From contig NZ_JALKCG010000006.1 of NCBI RefSeq assembly GCF_023016525.1, positions 180,642 through 244,641 of the forward strand: a stretch of 64,000 bases of DNA, in the 5' to 3' direction. How positions within the stretch are numbered: position 1 is the stretch's first letter; each line of letters opens with the position of its first letter. This document shows positions 19,090 through 27,387 of this stretch, one piece after another. The stretch is from Ancylobacter koreensis (lineage in GTDB: Bacteria > Pseudomonadota > Alphaproteobacteria > Rhizobiales > Xanthobacteraceae). The notes below the pieces were generated by a model. It was not told where the DNA came from. It worked only from the letters and a program-made list of their open reading frames with translations, and searched no databases. The translations under genes and the position numbers were made by a program.

Positions 19090-19548
19090 ATGTTCACCGT
19101 CCGCATCCAGTCCGAGGATTTCGACGCCGCCGCCGAGGCCGCCGCGCTGGCACGCGGGCGCACCGACATCGGCGCGCTCGTCACTTTCGCGGGGCTCTGC
19201 CGCGCGCAAGACGCGCCCGGCGGCGCGCCGCTCATCGCGCTGACGCTGGAGCATTATCCCGGCATGGCCGAGGAGGAGATCGGCCGCCTGATCGAGCAGG
19301 CACGCGGGCGCTGGCCGCTGATCGGCGCCACCGTCATCCACCGCTTCGGGCGCATGGTGCCGGGCGACAACATCGTGCTCGTCGTCACCGCCTCCGCTCA
19401 CCGCGCCGCCGCCTTCGAGGCGGCCGAGTTCCTGATGGACTGGCTGAAGACGAGCGCGCCGTTCTGGAAGCTTGAAGAGCGCGAGGACACCCGCGACTGG
19501 GTCGCCGCCAAGGACGCCGACGACGAGGCCGCCGAGCGCTGGAACTGA
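19090..19548 (+). CDS. moaE: Molybdopterin synthase catalytic subunit
   Basis: MoaE is the large subunit that inserts two sulfurs from MoaD into precursor Z. The protein is 152 residues from the ATG at 19090; a GTG at 19084 would add two. It starts MFTVRIQSEDFDAAAEAAAL, as usual. It contains GALVTFAGLCR, LTLEHYPGMAEEEI, HRFGRMVPGDNIVLVVTASAHR and LMDWLKTSAPFWKLE, where the lysines correspond to the catalytic pair. A GAGG site lies 5 bases before the ATG. It is the last gene of the pgsA-moaD-moaE unit. Confidence 0.96.
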   Translation: MFTVRIQSEDFDAAAEAAALARGRTDIGALVTFAGLCRAQDAPGGAPLIALTLEHYPGMAEEEIGRLIEQARGRWPLIGATVIHRFGRMVPGDNIVLVVTASAHRAAAFEAAEFLMDWLKTSAPFWKLEEREDTRDWVAAKDADDEAAERWN

Positions 19549-19564
19549 CGAGCCGCCCGAAGCT

Positions 19565-19581
19565 GTCATCCCGGACGGCCG
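19565..19581 (+). repeat. Dispersed 17-base repeat, copy 1
   Basis: GTCATCCCGGACGGCCG occurs here and in inverted orientation at 26047-26063. Both copies are intergenic. They are probably pieces of a larger degenerate intergenic repeat. Confidence 0.6.
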
Positions 19582-19697
19582 TCAGCCTTCGCATGACGGC
19601 AGCGGTGTATCCCGGCCCAGCGGAGCCGCAGGCGAAGCGCCGCGCCGGGACCCAGCGAAAGACTCCGCCGCAGGCGTCGACAACCCTTCTTGCGAAC

Positions 19698-19747
19698 CTC
19701 CGAACCGACAAGGGCTCCGAACCGACAGGGCTCCGAGCCGACAAGGG
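19698..19747 (+). repeat. Tandem repeat, three units of 16-17 bases
   Basis: CTCCGAACCGACAAGGG, CTCCGAACCGACAGGG and CTCCGAGCCGACAAGGG follow one another without spacer. The units differ by one deletion and one substitution, so the array looks recent. It lies between convergent genes and encodes nothing recognisable. Confidence 0.8.
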
Positions 19748-19908
19748 CGGAGCGCAGTATCGACGCGCGACGCGGCGCCCCCTGGATCCCGGATCGGCGC
19801 CGCGCAGCAGCTTGTCCGGGACACGAGAGTGGACGAACGGATGCCCAAAAACGCCAGTGCCCGGCACAAGGCCGGGCATGACGTTCGTTCCGGTATGGGG
19901 GCGCTAGC

Positions 19909-20799
19909 TCACGCCGCCGCGGCGGCCTTGGGCTGCACCTCGGTCATGTAGTCGTCGAGCAGGGTCTTGGTGACAGGACCCGGCTGGTAGTGGCGGCCGG
20001 CGATCTCCGAGACCGGCGTCACCTCGGCGGCGGTGCCGGTGATGAAGCACTCGTCGAAGCTTTCCAGCTCCTCCGGCATGATCGCCCGCTCGATGACCTC
20101 GATGCCGCGCCGCCTGGCGAGCGCGATCACCGTCTGGCGGGTGATGCCGTTGAGGAACGCGTCCGCCTCCGGCGTGTGGATCACGCCGTCCTTCACGAAG
20201 AAGATGTTGGCGCCGGTGCACTCGGCCACGCGGCCGCGCCAGTCGAGCATGAGCGCGTCGGCATAGCCGTTGCGCTCGGCGGCGTGCTTGGAGATGGTGC
20301 AGATCATGTAGAGACCCGCCGCCTTCGAGGTCGAGGGCGCCGTCGCCGGGTCGGGGCGGCGGTACTTGGCCTCGTCGATGCGGATGCCCTTCAGCCGCTG
20401 CGCCGGGTCGAAATAGCTCGGCCATTCCCACGCGGCGATGGCGAGGTGGATCTGGTTGTTCTGCGCCGAGACGCCCATCATGTCCGAACCGCGCCAGGCG
20501 ACCGGGCGCAGATAGGCGTCCTTCAGCTTCTGGCGCACGAGGATCTCGCGGCAGGCGGCGTTGATCTCCTCCTCGCTGTAGGGGATCTCGAAATCGAGCA
20601 GACGTGCGCTCTCCTTGAGGCGCAAGGTGTGCTCGTCGAGCTTGAAGATCTCGCCGCCATAGGCGCGCTCGCCCTCGAATACGCAGCTGCCATAGTGCAG
20701 CCCGTGGGTCAGCACATGGACCTGGGCATCCTGCCACGGCACGAAGGCGCCGTCGTACCAGATCCAGCCGCTGCGTTTGTCGAAAGGTTCGCTCGCCAT
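19909..20799 (-). CDS. ilvE: Branched-chain amino acid aminotransferase
   Basis: IlvE is a PLP enzyme that interconverts valine, leucine and isoleucine with their 2-oxo acids. The 296-residue class IV aminotransferase has HVLTHGLHYGSCVFEGERAY (substrate pocket), the PLP lysine at K159 in STSKAAGLY, then ADALMLDWRGRVAECTGANIFFV (cofactor-binding Glu), and GTAAEVTPVSEI. The ATG at 20799 begins MASEPFDKRSGWIWYDG, which is typical of the family. It diverges from the MarR-family gene at 21049. The ~250-base gap holds both promoters, and this pairing is widely conserved in Hyphomicrobiales. Confidence 0.96.
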   Translation of the reverse strand: MASEPFDKRSGWIWYDGAFVPWQDAQVHVLTHGLHYGSCVFEGERAYGGEIFKLDEHTLRLKESARLLDFEIPYSEEEINAACREILVRQKLKDAYLRPVAWRGSDMMGVSAQNNQIHLAIAAWEWPSYFDPAQRLKGIRIDEAKYRRPDPATAPSTSKAAGLYMICTISKHAAERNGYADALMLDWRGRVAECTGANIFFVKDGVIHTPEADAFLNGITRQTVIALARRRGIEVIERAIMPEELESFDECFITGTAAEVTPVSEIAGRHYQPGPVTKTLLDDYMTEVQPKAAAAA

Positions 20800-21048
20800 G
20801 GTAAGTCTCCCAAACAGACCGCCGGCGCGCCATGGATGGCGCCGGCGCCTTCATGTCCTTCGACAGTGCGGCTTCGGCCCGAGATGCGAAAGCGCAATAT
20901 TTTGCCTCGCAGCCGAAGTCCCGTTATCGTTCGCCGCTCCGCAAAGCGGGCGAATACTGCCCCGTTCCGGCCTGGATCGCCCGGCATGCCGAACGATCCT
21001 TTCGTCGAACGGGACATCTGGGTAACGATCATAACGAAAAAAGTCAAC

Positions 21049-21633
21049 ATGGCTGACATAAATGTCTCGATGACCCATCGTGCGGGCAAGGCCGAAACGG
21101 CCCCCTCGCCGCGCCCCGCCGGCGCGGGCGAGGTTGAGCCCATGCTCGACCTGATCGAGCTTTTCTTCTTTGCGTACAGGAACTTCGTCTCCGACCCGGA
21201 TGAAATTCTCGGCGGCTTCGGCTTTGGCCGCGCACATCATCGTGTGCTGCATTTCGTCAATCGCCACCCGGGCATGCGCGTCACCGACCTGCTCGACATC
21301 CTGCGCATCACCAAGCAGAGCCTTGGCCGCGTGCTGCGCGAGCTGGTCGACCAGGGCTTCATCGACAGCCGCGCCGGCGCCTCGGACCGCCGCCAGCGCC
21401 TGCTCTACCTCACCCCAAAGGGCGAGGCTCTGGCGCAGGAATTCGTCGCCATCCAGTCGCGGCGCATACGCCGGGCGCTGGAGGAGACCGGCGGGGAATC
21501 GCGCGAGAACGTGCGCCGCTTTCTTGTCGCCATGATCGACCCCGAAGATCGCTCGCCGACCGAGAAGCTGATCGCGCGCGCCGATCAGGTGGCCGAGACG
21601 CGCGGCACCGCCCGCACCCGCCCGGCCGGCTGA
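21049..21633 (+). CDS. petP: MarR-family transcriptional regulator (PetP-like)
   Basis: A 194-residue winged-helix DNA-binding protein. The core is FGFGRAHHRVLHFVNRHPGMRVTDLLDILRITKQSLGRVLRELVDQGFIDSR, with the wing ASDRRQRLLYLTPKG. Helices on both sides form the dimer interface. It precedes a response regulator by 13 bases and a histidine kinase after that. In Rhodobacter a MarR-like PetP and the response regulator PetR are encoded together and are needed for cytochrome bc1 synthesis; by order and type this gene fits PetP, and petABC is 17 kb downstream. The N-terminal ~30 residues are low in complexity. The start ATG 21049 is the only good one. Confidence 0.8.
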   Translation: MADINVSMTHRAGKAETAPSPRPAGAGEVEPMLDLIELFFFAYRNFVSDPDEILGGFGFGRAHHRVLHFVNRHPGMRVTDLLDILRITKQSLGRVLRELVDQGFIDSRAGASDRRQRLLYLTPKGEALAQEFVAIQSRRIRRALEETGGESRENVRRFLVAMIDPEDRSPTEKLIARADQVAETRGTARTRPAG

Positions 21634-21646
21634 CGGGGACCCGCTT

Positions 21647-22387
21647 ATGCTCGACGCCAATGCCGCCCCGGCCGACAACCCGAGGAACGCACGGCCCATG
21701 CCTGCCGACGACGCCTTCCACCTGTTGATCGTCGATGACGACCGGCGCATCCGCAGCCTTCTCTCGCGCTTCCTCTCCGAGCACGGCTATCGCGTCACCA
21801 CGGCGGAATCGGCGGCGGATGCGCGCGCCCATCTGGCGGGCCTCGCCTTCGACCTGCTCATCCTCGACGTGATGATGCCCGGCGAGAGCGGCTTCGACCT
21901 GGCCCGCTCGGTGCGCACGACGTCCGCCGTGCCGATCCTGATGCTCACCGCCCGCTCGGAATCCGGCGACCGAATCGAGGGGCTGGAGATCGGCGCCGAC
22001 GACTATCTCGGCAAGCCCTTCGAGCCGCGCGAGCTGCTGCTGCGCATCGGCAACATCATCAAGCGCGCCGCCCCGCCGCCGGCACAGGCCATCGAATCGG
22101 TGCGCTTCGGGCCGTTCGTCTTCCACCTTGCACGCGGCGAGCTGACGCGCGAGGGCGAGCTCGTGCGCCTTACCGACCGCGAGCGCGACATGCTGCGCGT
22201 GCTCGGCGAGAAGCCGGGCGACACGGTGCCGCGCCAGGCGCTGGTGGCGCCGGGCGTCGCGGCCGGCGACCGCGCGGTGGACGTGCAGGTCAACCGCCTG
22301 CGCCGCAAGATCGAACGCGATCCCGCCAACCCCGCCTATGTGCAGACCGTGCGGGGCGTGGGCTATCGCCTCGTCGTCGCGCCTTGA
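21647..22387 (+). CDS. petR: OmpR-family response regulator (PetR-like)
   Basis: A 246-residue two-component response regulator. The receiver domain has the acidic pair in LLIVDDDRRIR, phosphoacceptor Asp74 in LLILDVMMPGESGF, and the conserved Lys in GADDYLGKPFEPREL. The C-terminal winged helix matches OmpR/PhoB (RLTDRERDMLRVLGEK, VDVQVNRLRRKIERDP, VRGVGYRLV). It starts 13 bases after the MarR stop and overlaps the kinase start (TTGA), so the three form an operon. The relation to PetR is inferred from order and family. An in-frame ATG at 21698 (MPADDAF) is an alternative start. Confidence 0.9.
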   Translation: MLDANAAPADNPRNARPMPADDAFHLLIVDDDRRIRSLLSRFLSEHGYRVTTAESAADARAHLAGLAFDLLILDVMMPGESGFDLARSVRTTSAVPILMLTARSESGDRIEGLEIGADDYLGKPFEPRELLLRIGNIIKRAAPPPAQAIESVRFGPFVFHLARGELTREGELVRLTDRERDMLRVLGEKPGDTVPRQALVAPGVAAGDRAVDVQVNRLRRKIERDPANPAYVQTVRGVGYRLVVAP

Positions 22388-23787
22388 GCGTCCTCGACAC
22401 CAGCATGGTGGGCGCCGCGCGCGCCCGGCTGCGCCTCACGCAGAAGCGCATGCGCGACAGCAATGCCCGCTTCGGCGCCTGGTTCAACCGGGTGATGCCG
22501 AAGGGCCTCTACGCCCGCTCGCTCATCATCATCATCACCCCGGTGGTAATCCTGCAGTCGGTGATCGCCTTCGTCTTCATGGAGCGGCACTACAACACGG
22601 TGACGCGGCGCCTCTCGGCCGCCGTCTCGCAGGACATCGCCGCCATCGCCGATCTGGCGGTCGCCTTCCCCACGCCCGCCGATCAGGAGCGCATCAAGCG
22701 GATCGCCCAGTTCAACATGGGCCTGACGGTGGAATTCCTGCCCGGCGAGCGGCTGCCGCCGCCGGGACCGAAACCCTTCTTCTCCATCCTCGACTCCTCC
22801 TTCACCAGCGAGCTGGTGAAGCGGCTGCGCCGGCCGTTCTGGACCGACACGGTGGGCAATTCGAGCCTGATCGAGGTGCGCGTCCAGCTCGACGGCATGG
22901 TGATGCGCGTCTTCGCCCGCCGCTCGCAGGCCTATCTCTCCAACTCGCACATCTTCCTCGTCTGGATGGTCGGCACCTCGCTCGTGCTGATGGCCGTCGC
23001 CATCCTGTTCCTGCGCAACCAGATCAAGCCCATCGAGGCGCTGGCGGACGCCGCCATCGCCTTCGGCAAGGGGCGCGACGTCTCCGGCTTCCGCCCGCGC
23101 GGGGCGCGCGAGGTGCGCGGCGCGGCGCTCGCCTTCCTGGAGATGCGCCGACGCATCGAGCGGCAGATCGAGCAGCGCACCACCATGCTGGCGGGCGTCA
23201 GCCATGACATGCGCACCATTCTCACCCGCTTCAAGCTGGAGCTGGCGCTGATCGGCGACACGCCGGACACCGAGGCGCTGCGCAAGGATGTGGACGAGCT
23301 CCAGAGCATGCTGGAGGCCTATCTCGCCTTCGCCCGCGAGGACGTGGCCGAGGCGCCGGTGACGGTCGACGTCGCCCGCCTCGTCGAGGATGTGCGCGCC
23401 AATGCCGAGCGCCACGGCGCCGAGGTTTCCGCCAGCTTCACCGGCGACCCCATGGTCATGCTGCGGCTCGACGCCTTCCGCCGCTGCCTCGCCAACCTCG
23501 CCGTCAATGCCTGCCGGCACGGCCGGCACATCGTCATCACCGGCACGCGCGACGAACGCTGGCTCACCATCTCGGTCGACGATGACGGCCCCGGCATCCC
23601 GCAGGACCGGCGCGAGGACGTGTTCCGACCCTTCGTGCGGCTGGACGATGCGCGCAATCAGGATGCCGGCGGCTCGGGCCTCGGCCTCACCATCGCCCGC
23701 GACGCCGCCCGCGCCCATGGCGGCGACGTCATCCTCGGCGACAGCCCGCTCGGCGGGCTGAGGGCGAGCGTGCGGATACCCGTCTGA
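22384..23787 (+). CDS. Sensor histidine kinase
   Basis: A 467-residue membrane kinase, probable partner of the response regulator upstream. It has two transmembrane segments (about 46-65 and 190-210) enclosing a ~125-residue periplasmic domain, then a HAMP-like region (RNQIKPIEALADAAIAFGKG) and the H-box GVSHDMRTILTRFKLEL with His274. The ATPase follows with N-box NLAVNACRHG, G1 VDDDGPGIP and G2 GGSGLGLTIARD. The start is a TTG that overlaps the response-regulator stop. The residue after Arg-Thr in the H-box is Ile, where Pro is usual. The signal sensed is unknown. Confidence 0.92.
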   Translation: MSVLDTSMVGAARARLRLTQKRMRDSNARFGAWFNRVMPKGLYARSLIIIITPVVILQSVIAFVFMERHYNTVTRRLSAAVSQDIAAIADLAVAFPTPADQERIKRIAQFNMGLTVEFLPGERLPPPGPKPFFSILDSSFTSELVKRLRRPFWTDTVGNSSLIEVRVQLDGMVMRVFARRSQAYLSNSHIFLVWMVGTSLVLMAVAILFLRNQIKPIEALADAAIAFGKGRDVSGFRPRGAREVRGAALAFLEMRRRIERQIEQRTTMLAGVSHDMRTILTRFKLELALIGDTPDTEALRKDVDELQSMLEAYLAFAREDVAEAPVTVDVARLVEDVRANAERHGAEVSASFTGDPMVMLRLDAFRRCLANLAVNACRHGRHIVITGTRDERWLTISVDDDGPGIPQDRREDVFRPFVRLDDARNQDAGGSGLGLTIARDAARAHGGDVILGDSPLGGLRASVRIPV

Positions 23788-23796
23788 GACCGGCCC

Positions 23797-24150
23797 TCAG
23801 AACAGCCGCGCGCCGTTCGGCACCTCGCGGTCGGGCCGGAACAGCACCACCGCGCCGTCCTCGTCCGGGAAGCCGAGGGTGAGCACCTCCGACACCGCCG
23901 GGCCGATCTGGCGCGGCGGGAAGTTCACCACCGCCGCCACCTGCCGGCCGACCAGATCCTCCGGCGCGTAATGCACGGTGATCTGGGCGGTCGACTTGCG
24001 GCAGCCGATATGCGGGCCGAGGTCGATCACCAGCTTGTAGGCGGGCTTGCGCGCCTCCGGGAACGGCTCGGCCTGGATGATGGTGCCGACACGGATATCC
24101 ACCTTGAGGAAGTCGGCGATGGTGATCTGTTCGAGCGGCGCAAGGCTCAC
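23797..24150 (-). CDS. CsaA-like tRNA-binding domain protein
   Basis: A 117-residue single OB-fold protein of the EMAP/Arc1p-like tRNA-binding family. It carries the CsaA pattern: [68 protein letters not shown], and [11 protein letters not shown] at the end. CsaA has been described as a secretion-related chaperone and tRNA binder, so the role is not settled. The start is a GTG (24150), preceded by a GAGGAACG site. It converges with the histidine kinase gene and is followed upstream by a TetR gene. Confidence 0.88.
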   Translation of the reverse strand: MSLAPLEQITIADFLKVDIRVGTIIQAEPFPEARKPAYKLVIDLGPHIGCRKSTAQITVHYAPEDLVGRQVAAVVNFPPRQIGPAVSEVLTLGFPDEDGAVVLFRPDREVPNGARLF

Positions 24151-24176
24151 GGGACGTTCCTCTCTGGATGGATGCC

Positions 24177-24869
24177 TCAGGCCATGACCGGCGCATCGGG
24201 CGGGACTGCCTGGACCTCGGCGGCCGGCGTACGATCGCGACGTCGACGGCAGAAGGCGAGCCGGGCCGCCCCTTCCACGACCCCGAGCAGGCGCGCGCCG
24301 CGCGCCAGCTCGCGGTCGAGCGCGGCCATGGTGCGGGCGAGGTCCGGCGCGTCGTCGGCGAGGTAGGTCTGCATCACCCGTGCGAAGACGAGGGCGAGAC
24401 CCTGCGCGCGTACGGCGCCGCGCGCGCCCGCCGTGTCGATCTTCGCCGCCGCCAGCATCCATTGCTGCGAGCGCACGGAGAGCCGGTTCAGCGCCAGCGC
24501 GAAGAACGGGTTGCGGCGCGCCGATTCCGCCAGCGAGCGGATCGCCGCCTTGTGCGGGGCGAGCACGTCGAGCCGGCGCATCAGCACGTCGAACAGCCGG
24601 TCGCGGGCGGATTCGCCATCCATGTCCTCGTCCGCGCCCGCCAGCACCTTGCGGTCGGTCTCGCGCAGGAAGGCCGAGAGCATGTCGAAGGTGGAGCCGA
24701 AGCTGGCGCGCAGCTCGGCGAGTGATAGGCCCGCCTTGGTCGCCACCTCGCCGAGCGCGATCCGCTCGAAAGGCTTCTGCGCCAGCAGCGCGAGGAAGGC
24801 GTCGAGGATCGTCGTGCGCGGGTCGCTCGCCGGCGCGGCGGCGGCCTTCGTTCCGGGAGAGCGTGCCAT
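24177..24869 (-). CDS. TetR-family transcriptional regulator
   Basis: A 230-residue regulator. The N-terminal helix-turn-helix is recognisable ([55 protein letters not shown]). The ligand domain is larger than average and Ala/Arg-rich; it does not match a characterised subgroup in my reading. The ATG at 24869 has an AGGAGGT site on the minus strand, which is strong. It lies 26 bases upstream of the csaA-like gene in the same direction, so they may be co-transcribed. The ligand and targets are unknown. Confidence 0.85.
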   Translation of the reverse strand: MARSPGTKAAAAPASDPRTTILDAFLALLAQKPFERIALGEVATKAGLSLAELRASFGSTFDMLSAFLRETDRKVLAGADEDMDGESARDRLFDVLMRRLDVLAPHKAAIRSLAESARRNPFFALALNRLSVRSQQWMLAAAKIDTAGARGAVRAQGLALVFARVMQTYLADDAPDLARTMAALDRELARGARLLGVVEGAARLAFCRRRRDRTPAAEVQAVPPDAPVMA

Positions 24870-24988
24870 GATGACCTCCTGTCGTGAACGGTGCCCCTCT
24901 TCAATCTAGGGCGTGCGGTCGGCGAGAAGAAGGCCATGGCGTACGCCGGAACGCCTTGGGATGGCGCAAGAGCGCATCAATTCTCCGA

Positions 24989-25036
24989 GTCAGCCGGCAA
25001 GTTCGTCAGCCCGCCAGTTCATCAGCCCGCCAGTTC
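24989..25036 (+). repeat. Tandem repeat at the 3' end of proC, three 16-base units
   Basis: GTCAGCCGGCAAGTTC, GTCAGCCCGCCAGTTC and ATCAGCCCGCCAGTTC follow each other. The last unit covers the proC stop codon and its final codons (ELAG), so the other two look like duplications of the gene's 3' end. Each unit keeps a TGA in proC orientation. Confidence 0.75.
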
Positions 25037-25846
25037 GCGCGAGCGCCGGGCCGCCGCCGCCACCGCCTCGGTCAGCAGCGGGCCGAAGCCGCGCGTCTCG
25101 TCCATCAGCACGGCGAGCGCCGCCGCCGTCGTGCCGTTCGGCGAGGTGACATTCTTGCGAAGCTGCGACGGCTCGATGCCGGTGCGCACCATGAGTTCGC
25201 CGGCGCCCGCCACCGTCGCCCGCGCGATGCGGTCGGCAAGGGCGGGCGGCAGGCCGGCAGCGGCGCCCGCCTGCGCCAGCGCCTCGGCGAGCAGGAAGAC
25301 ATAGGCCGGGCCGGAGCCAGAAACGGCGGTGGCGACGTCGATCAGCGCCTCGTCATCCACCCATTCAACGAGGCCGGAGGCGCGCAGCAGCGCTTCGGCG
25401 ATGACCCGCTGTTCCGGCGTCACCGTCGCGTTCGGCACGCCCACCGTCACGCCGCGCCCGATCGCCGCCGGCGTGTTGGGGATGGAGCGCACCACGGCGG
25501 TGCCGGGCGCGAAGAAGGATTCGAGATAGCCGATGGTGCGGCCGGCCATGACCGAGACGATCAGCGTCTGCGGCCCGGCGAGGGGGGCGACGCGCGGCAG
25601 CACATCGGGCGCCACCTGCGGCTTCACCGCCAGCAGCATCACGGAAGGGGGGCCGCCGTTCAGCGGGTTCAGCGCCACGCCGTGCTTCTCGATCAGCGCG
25701 GCGATCTCGGGAGGAGGGCCGGGGTCGATCACCGCCGTGCGCGCAGGATCGAGGCCGAGGCCCATCCAGCCCTCCAGCATGGCGCCGCCCATCTTGCCGG
25801 CGCCGACGAGCAGCACTCGGCCGGGAATGTCGGAAAGTGTGGCCAT
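25022..25846 (-). CDS. proC: Pyrroline-5-carboxylate reductase
   Basis: ProC reduces pyrroline-5-carboxylate to proline with NAD(P)H in the cytoplasm. The 274-residue protein has the Rossmann motif VLLVGAGKMGGAML (about 11-24). It also has LAVKPQVAPDVLP, SVMAGRTIGYLESFF and RSIPNTPAAIGRGVT. The C-terminal signature ATAVSGSGPAYVFLLAEAL is followed by VTSPNGTTAAAL. The ATG at 25846 starts the family sequence. YbjN lies upstream on the same strand at 26076; the ~230-base gap makes separate promoters likely. The 3' end is tandemly duplicated. Confidence 0.97.
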   Translation of the reverse strand: MATLSDIPGRVLLVGAGKMGGAMLEGWMGLGLDPARTAVIDPGPPPEIAALIEKHGVALNPLNGGPPSVMLLAVKPQVAPDVLPRVAPLAGPQTLIVSVMAGRTIGYLESFFAPGTAVVRSIPNTPAAIGRGVTVGVPNATVTPEQRVIAEALLRASGLVEWVDDEALIDVATAVSGSGPAYVFLLAEALAQAGAAAGLPPALADRIARATVAGAGELMVRTGIEPSQLRKNVTSPNGTTAAALAVLMDETRGFGPLLTEAVAAAARRSRELAG

Positions 25847-26046
25847 GATCGTCAGTCCCCTACCGCCGGCGCGTGGCGCGCCTCGCCGCGTTGTGCCGGG
25901 CAGGCGCGGCTTTGGCAATGGGGATCAGCGGAGCGCGGCGGCAGGCTCAGGCTGCGCCGCCCGCGTCAGACCACAATCGCGGCCGCAGCCCGAAAGGTGC
26001 CGCGCCGGGATCGCCTCCATCGGTCCGCGATCCAGGATCGGCCTGC

Positions 26047-26063
26047 GGCCGTCCGGGATGACG
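26047..26063 (-). repeat. Dispersed 17-base repeat, copy 2
   Basis: The reverse complement of the word at 19565-19581 lies here, 13 bases from the YbjN stop. It sits in a 229-base gap between proC and YbjN that is rich in GATCC and CCGGGAT words, like the region at 19549-19908. Confidence 0.6.
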
Positions 26064-26075
26064 TCACTCAAGGTT

Positions 26076-26576
26076 TCACGCCTCGCCGACGGTCTCGAAC
26101 AGCGTGGCGTCCATCGCCTCGCGGGCCGACTTGCCGGCCCAAACGACGAACTGGAAGGCGGGGAAGTAGCGCTCCACCGCCTCGATGGCGCATTCCATCA
26201 TCACCTCGCACTGGCGGTCGGTCGCTTCCGCGCCGGCCAGCAGCAAAGCGTGACGGAACATGATCACGCCCTCCTTCGACCAGAGGTCGAAATGGCCGAT
26301 CCACATCTGCTCGTTGATGAGCGAGAGCAGGCGCAGGACCTCGGTCTTGCGCTTCTCCGGCACCTTCAGGTCGAAGGCGCAGGCGATGTGCAGCGCCTCC
26401 ACCTCGTCCATCCACTGGAAGGAAACGTGGCAGTCGGTCCAGCGGCCTTCGAGCGAGATGGTGATCTCGTCCTCGGCGGACCGCTCGAACGACCACTCGT
26501 TGAGCGCGGCCATCCGCTCGATCAGATCGAGCGGGTTGAGGCGGCTGTCGGTCTCGAAGTCACTTGTATAGGTCAT
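26076..26576 (-). CDS. YbjN-domain protein
   Basis: A 166-residue cytoplasmic protein of the YbjN family, which resembles type III secretion chaperones in fold and has no settled function. Visible features are NPLDLIERMAALNEWSFERS at the N-terminus, WTDCHVSFQWMDEVEALHIACAFDLKVPEKRKTEVLRLLSLINEQMWIGHFDLWSKEG in the middle, and a C-terminal helix AIEAVERYFPAFQFVVWAGKSAREA. The ATG at 26576 is chosen over an upstream frame with no ribosome binding site. The YbjN-proC neighbourhood recurs in Hyphomicrobiales, which argues for some functional link. Confidence 0.88.
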   Translation of the reverse strand: MTYTSDFETDSRLNPLDLIERMAALNEWSFERSAEDEITISLEGRWTDCHVSFQWMDEVEALHIACAFDLKVPEKRKTEVLRLLSLINEQMWIGHFDLWSKEGVIMFRHALLLAGAEATDRQCEVMMECAIEAVERYFPAFQFVVWAGKSAREAMDATLFETVGEA

Positions 26577-26846
26577 GCTCGACCTCGCGAGGATGGACGC
26601 GGAGGGGGTCGAACGCACGCAACGCGGTAGCCTTGCCGGCAAAGCATTCGAGAATCGAACGAATCGCCGCTGTTCCGACTATATCGCGCTGAATCCGTAC
26701 CTCGCTACGACCGTTGGGCCATGGGCCGCGGAAATGCGCTCCATGGCTGAAGTTGTCGGGGGATTCGCCCCGGTACCGCAAGCCCGCGCGCGGGGCGCCG
26801 GCGGTGCGTCCACAGCGGGGTTCCCCGCCGGTCTACTACAACTGTG

Positions 26847-27140
26847 TCAGCCGAGCGAATCCGGCGGGTCGATGGTGGCTTCGAGCTTGGCCTCCTTGGC
26901 CTCCAGCGCGGCAAGACGCGCGGCGAGGCGCTCGTTCTCCTCGCGGGCGGCGGCGGCGAGTTCCTTCACCGTCTCGAACTCCTCGCGGGTCACGACGTCG
27001 AGCTCGCGCAGGATGCGCTCGGCCTGCGCCCGCATCACCGTCTCCGCCTCGCGGCGCACGCCGGTGGCGACGCCGGCCGCATCGTTCATCAGCTTGGCGA
27101 AGTCGTCGAAGATTCGGCTGCTGGTCTGGGTCATGGTCAT
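26847..27140 (-). CDS. ubiK: UbiK-type accessory factor (BMFP domain)
   Basis: A 97-residue helical coiled-coil protein. UbiK is described as an accessory factor for aerobic ubiquinone synthesis, working with UbiJ. The N-terminal half is SSRIFDDFAKLMNDAAGVATGVRREAETVMRAQAERIL. Next comes DVVTREEFETVKELAAAAREENERLAARLAALEAKE, where FETVKELA is typical. The start ATG 27140 (MTMTQTSS) fits homologues. It diverges from lgt with a 247-base gap that includes GCGGCTAA twice near 27150-27172. Confidence 0.88.
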   Translation of the reverse strand: MTMTQTSSRIFDDFAKLMNDAAGVATGVRREAETVMRAQAERILRELDVVTREEFETVKELAAAAREENERLAARLAALEAKEAKLEATIDPPDSLG

Positions 27141-27387
27141 CTCGCGACTTTTGCGGCTAAGAGTTGGGCGGCTAAAACGTGCCTGGCGAACGGGTGCCGA
27201 GGGTGGACCGGCGCAATGCCGTGCCTTTACAAAAACAATGGGGCTGTGACGAGGCGTTCGCAAGGGCGCCGGCCCTTCGGGGGCGCCGCGCGCCTTGATC
27301 CTGTCACGCAAGGGGGGCAAAGCGGGGCTCTCCCTGCCGCACCCCGCCCGCCTGCGGACGGCGCGCCGTTTCCCCGCCGAGACCGAC

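Larger units (their letters stand above)
19549..19908. other. Repeat-rich intergenic region between moaE and ilvE
   Basis: 360 bases with no gene between convergent stops. It starts with a 17-base word (GTCATCCCGGACGGCCG, 19565-19581) that recurs inverted at 26047-26063. It contains three tandem near-copies of a 17-base unit (19698-19747) and a hairpin TGCCCGGC-ACAAG-GCCGGGCA near 19858-19879. The ATCCCGG-type words repeated here are characteristic of alphaproteobacterial intergenic repeats. Confidence 0.6.
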
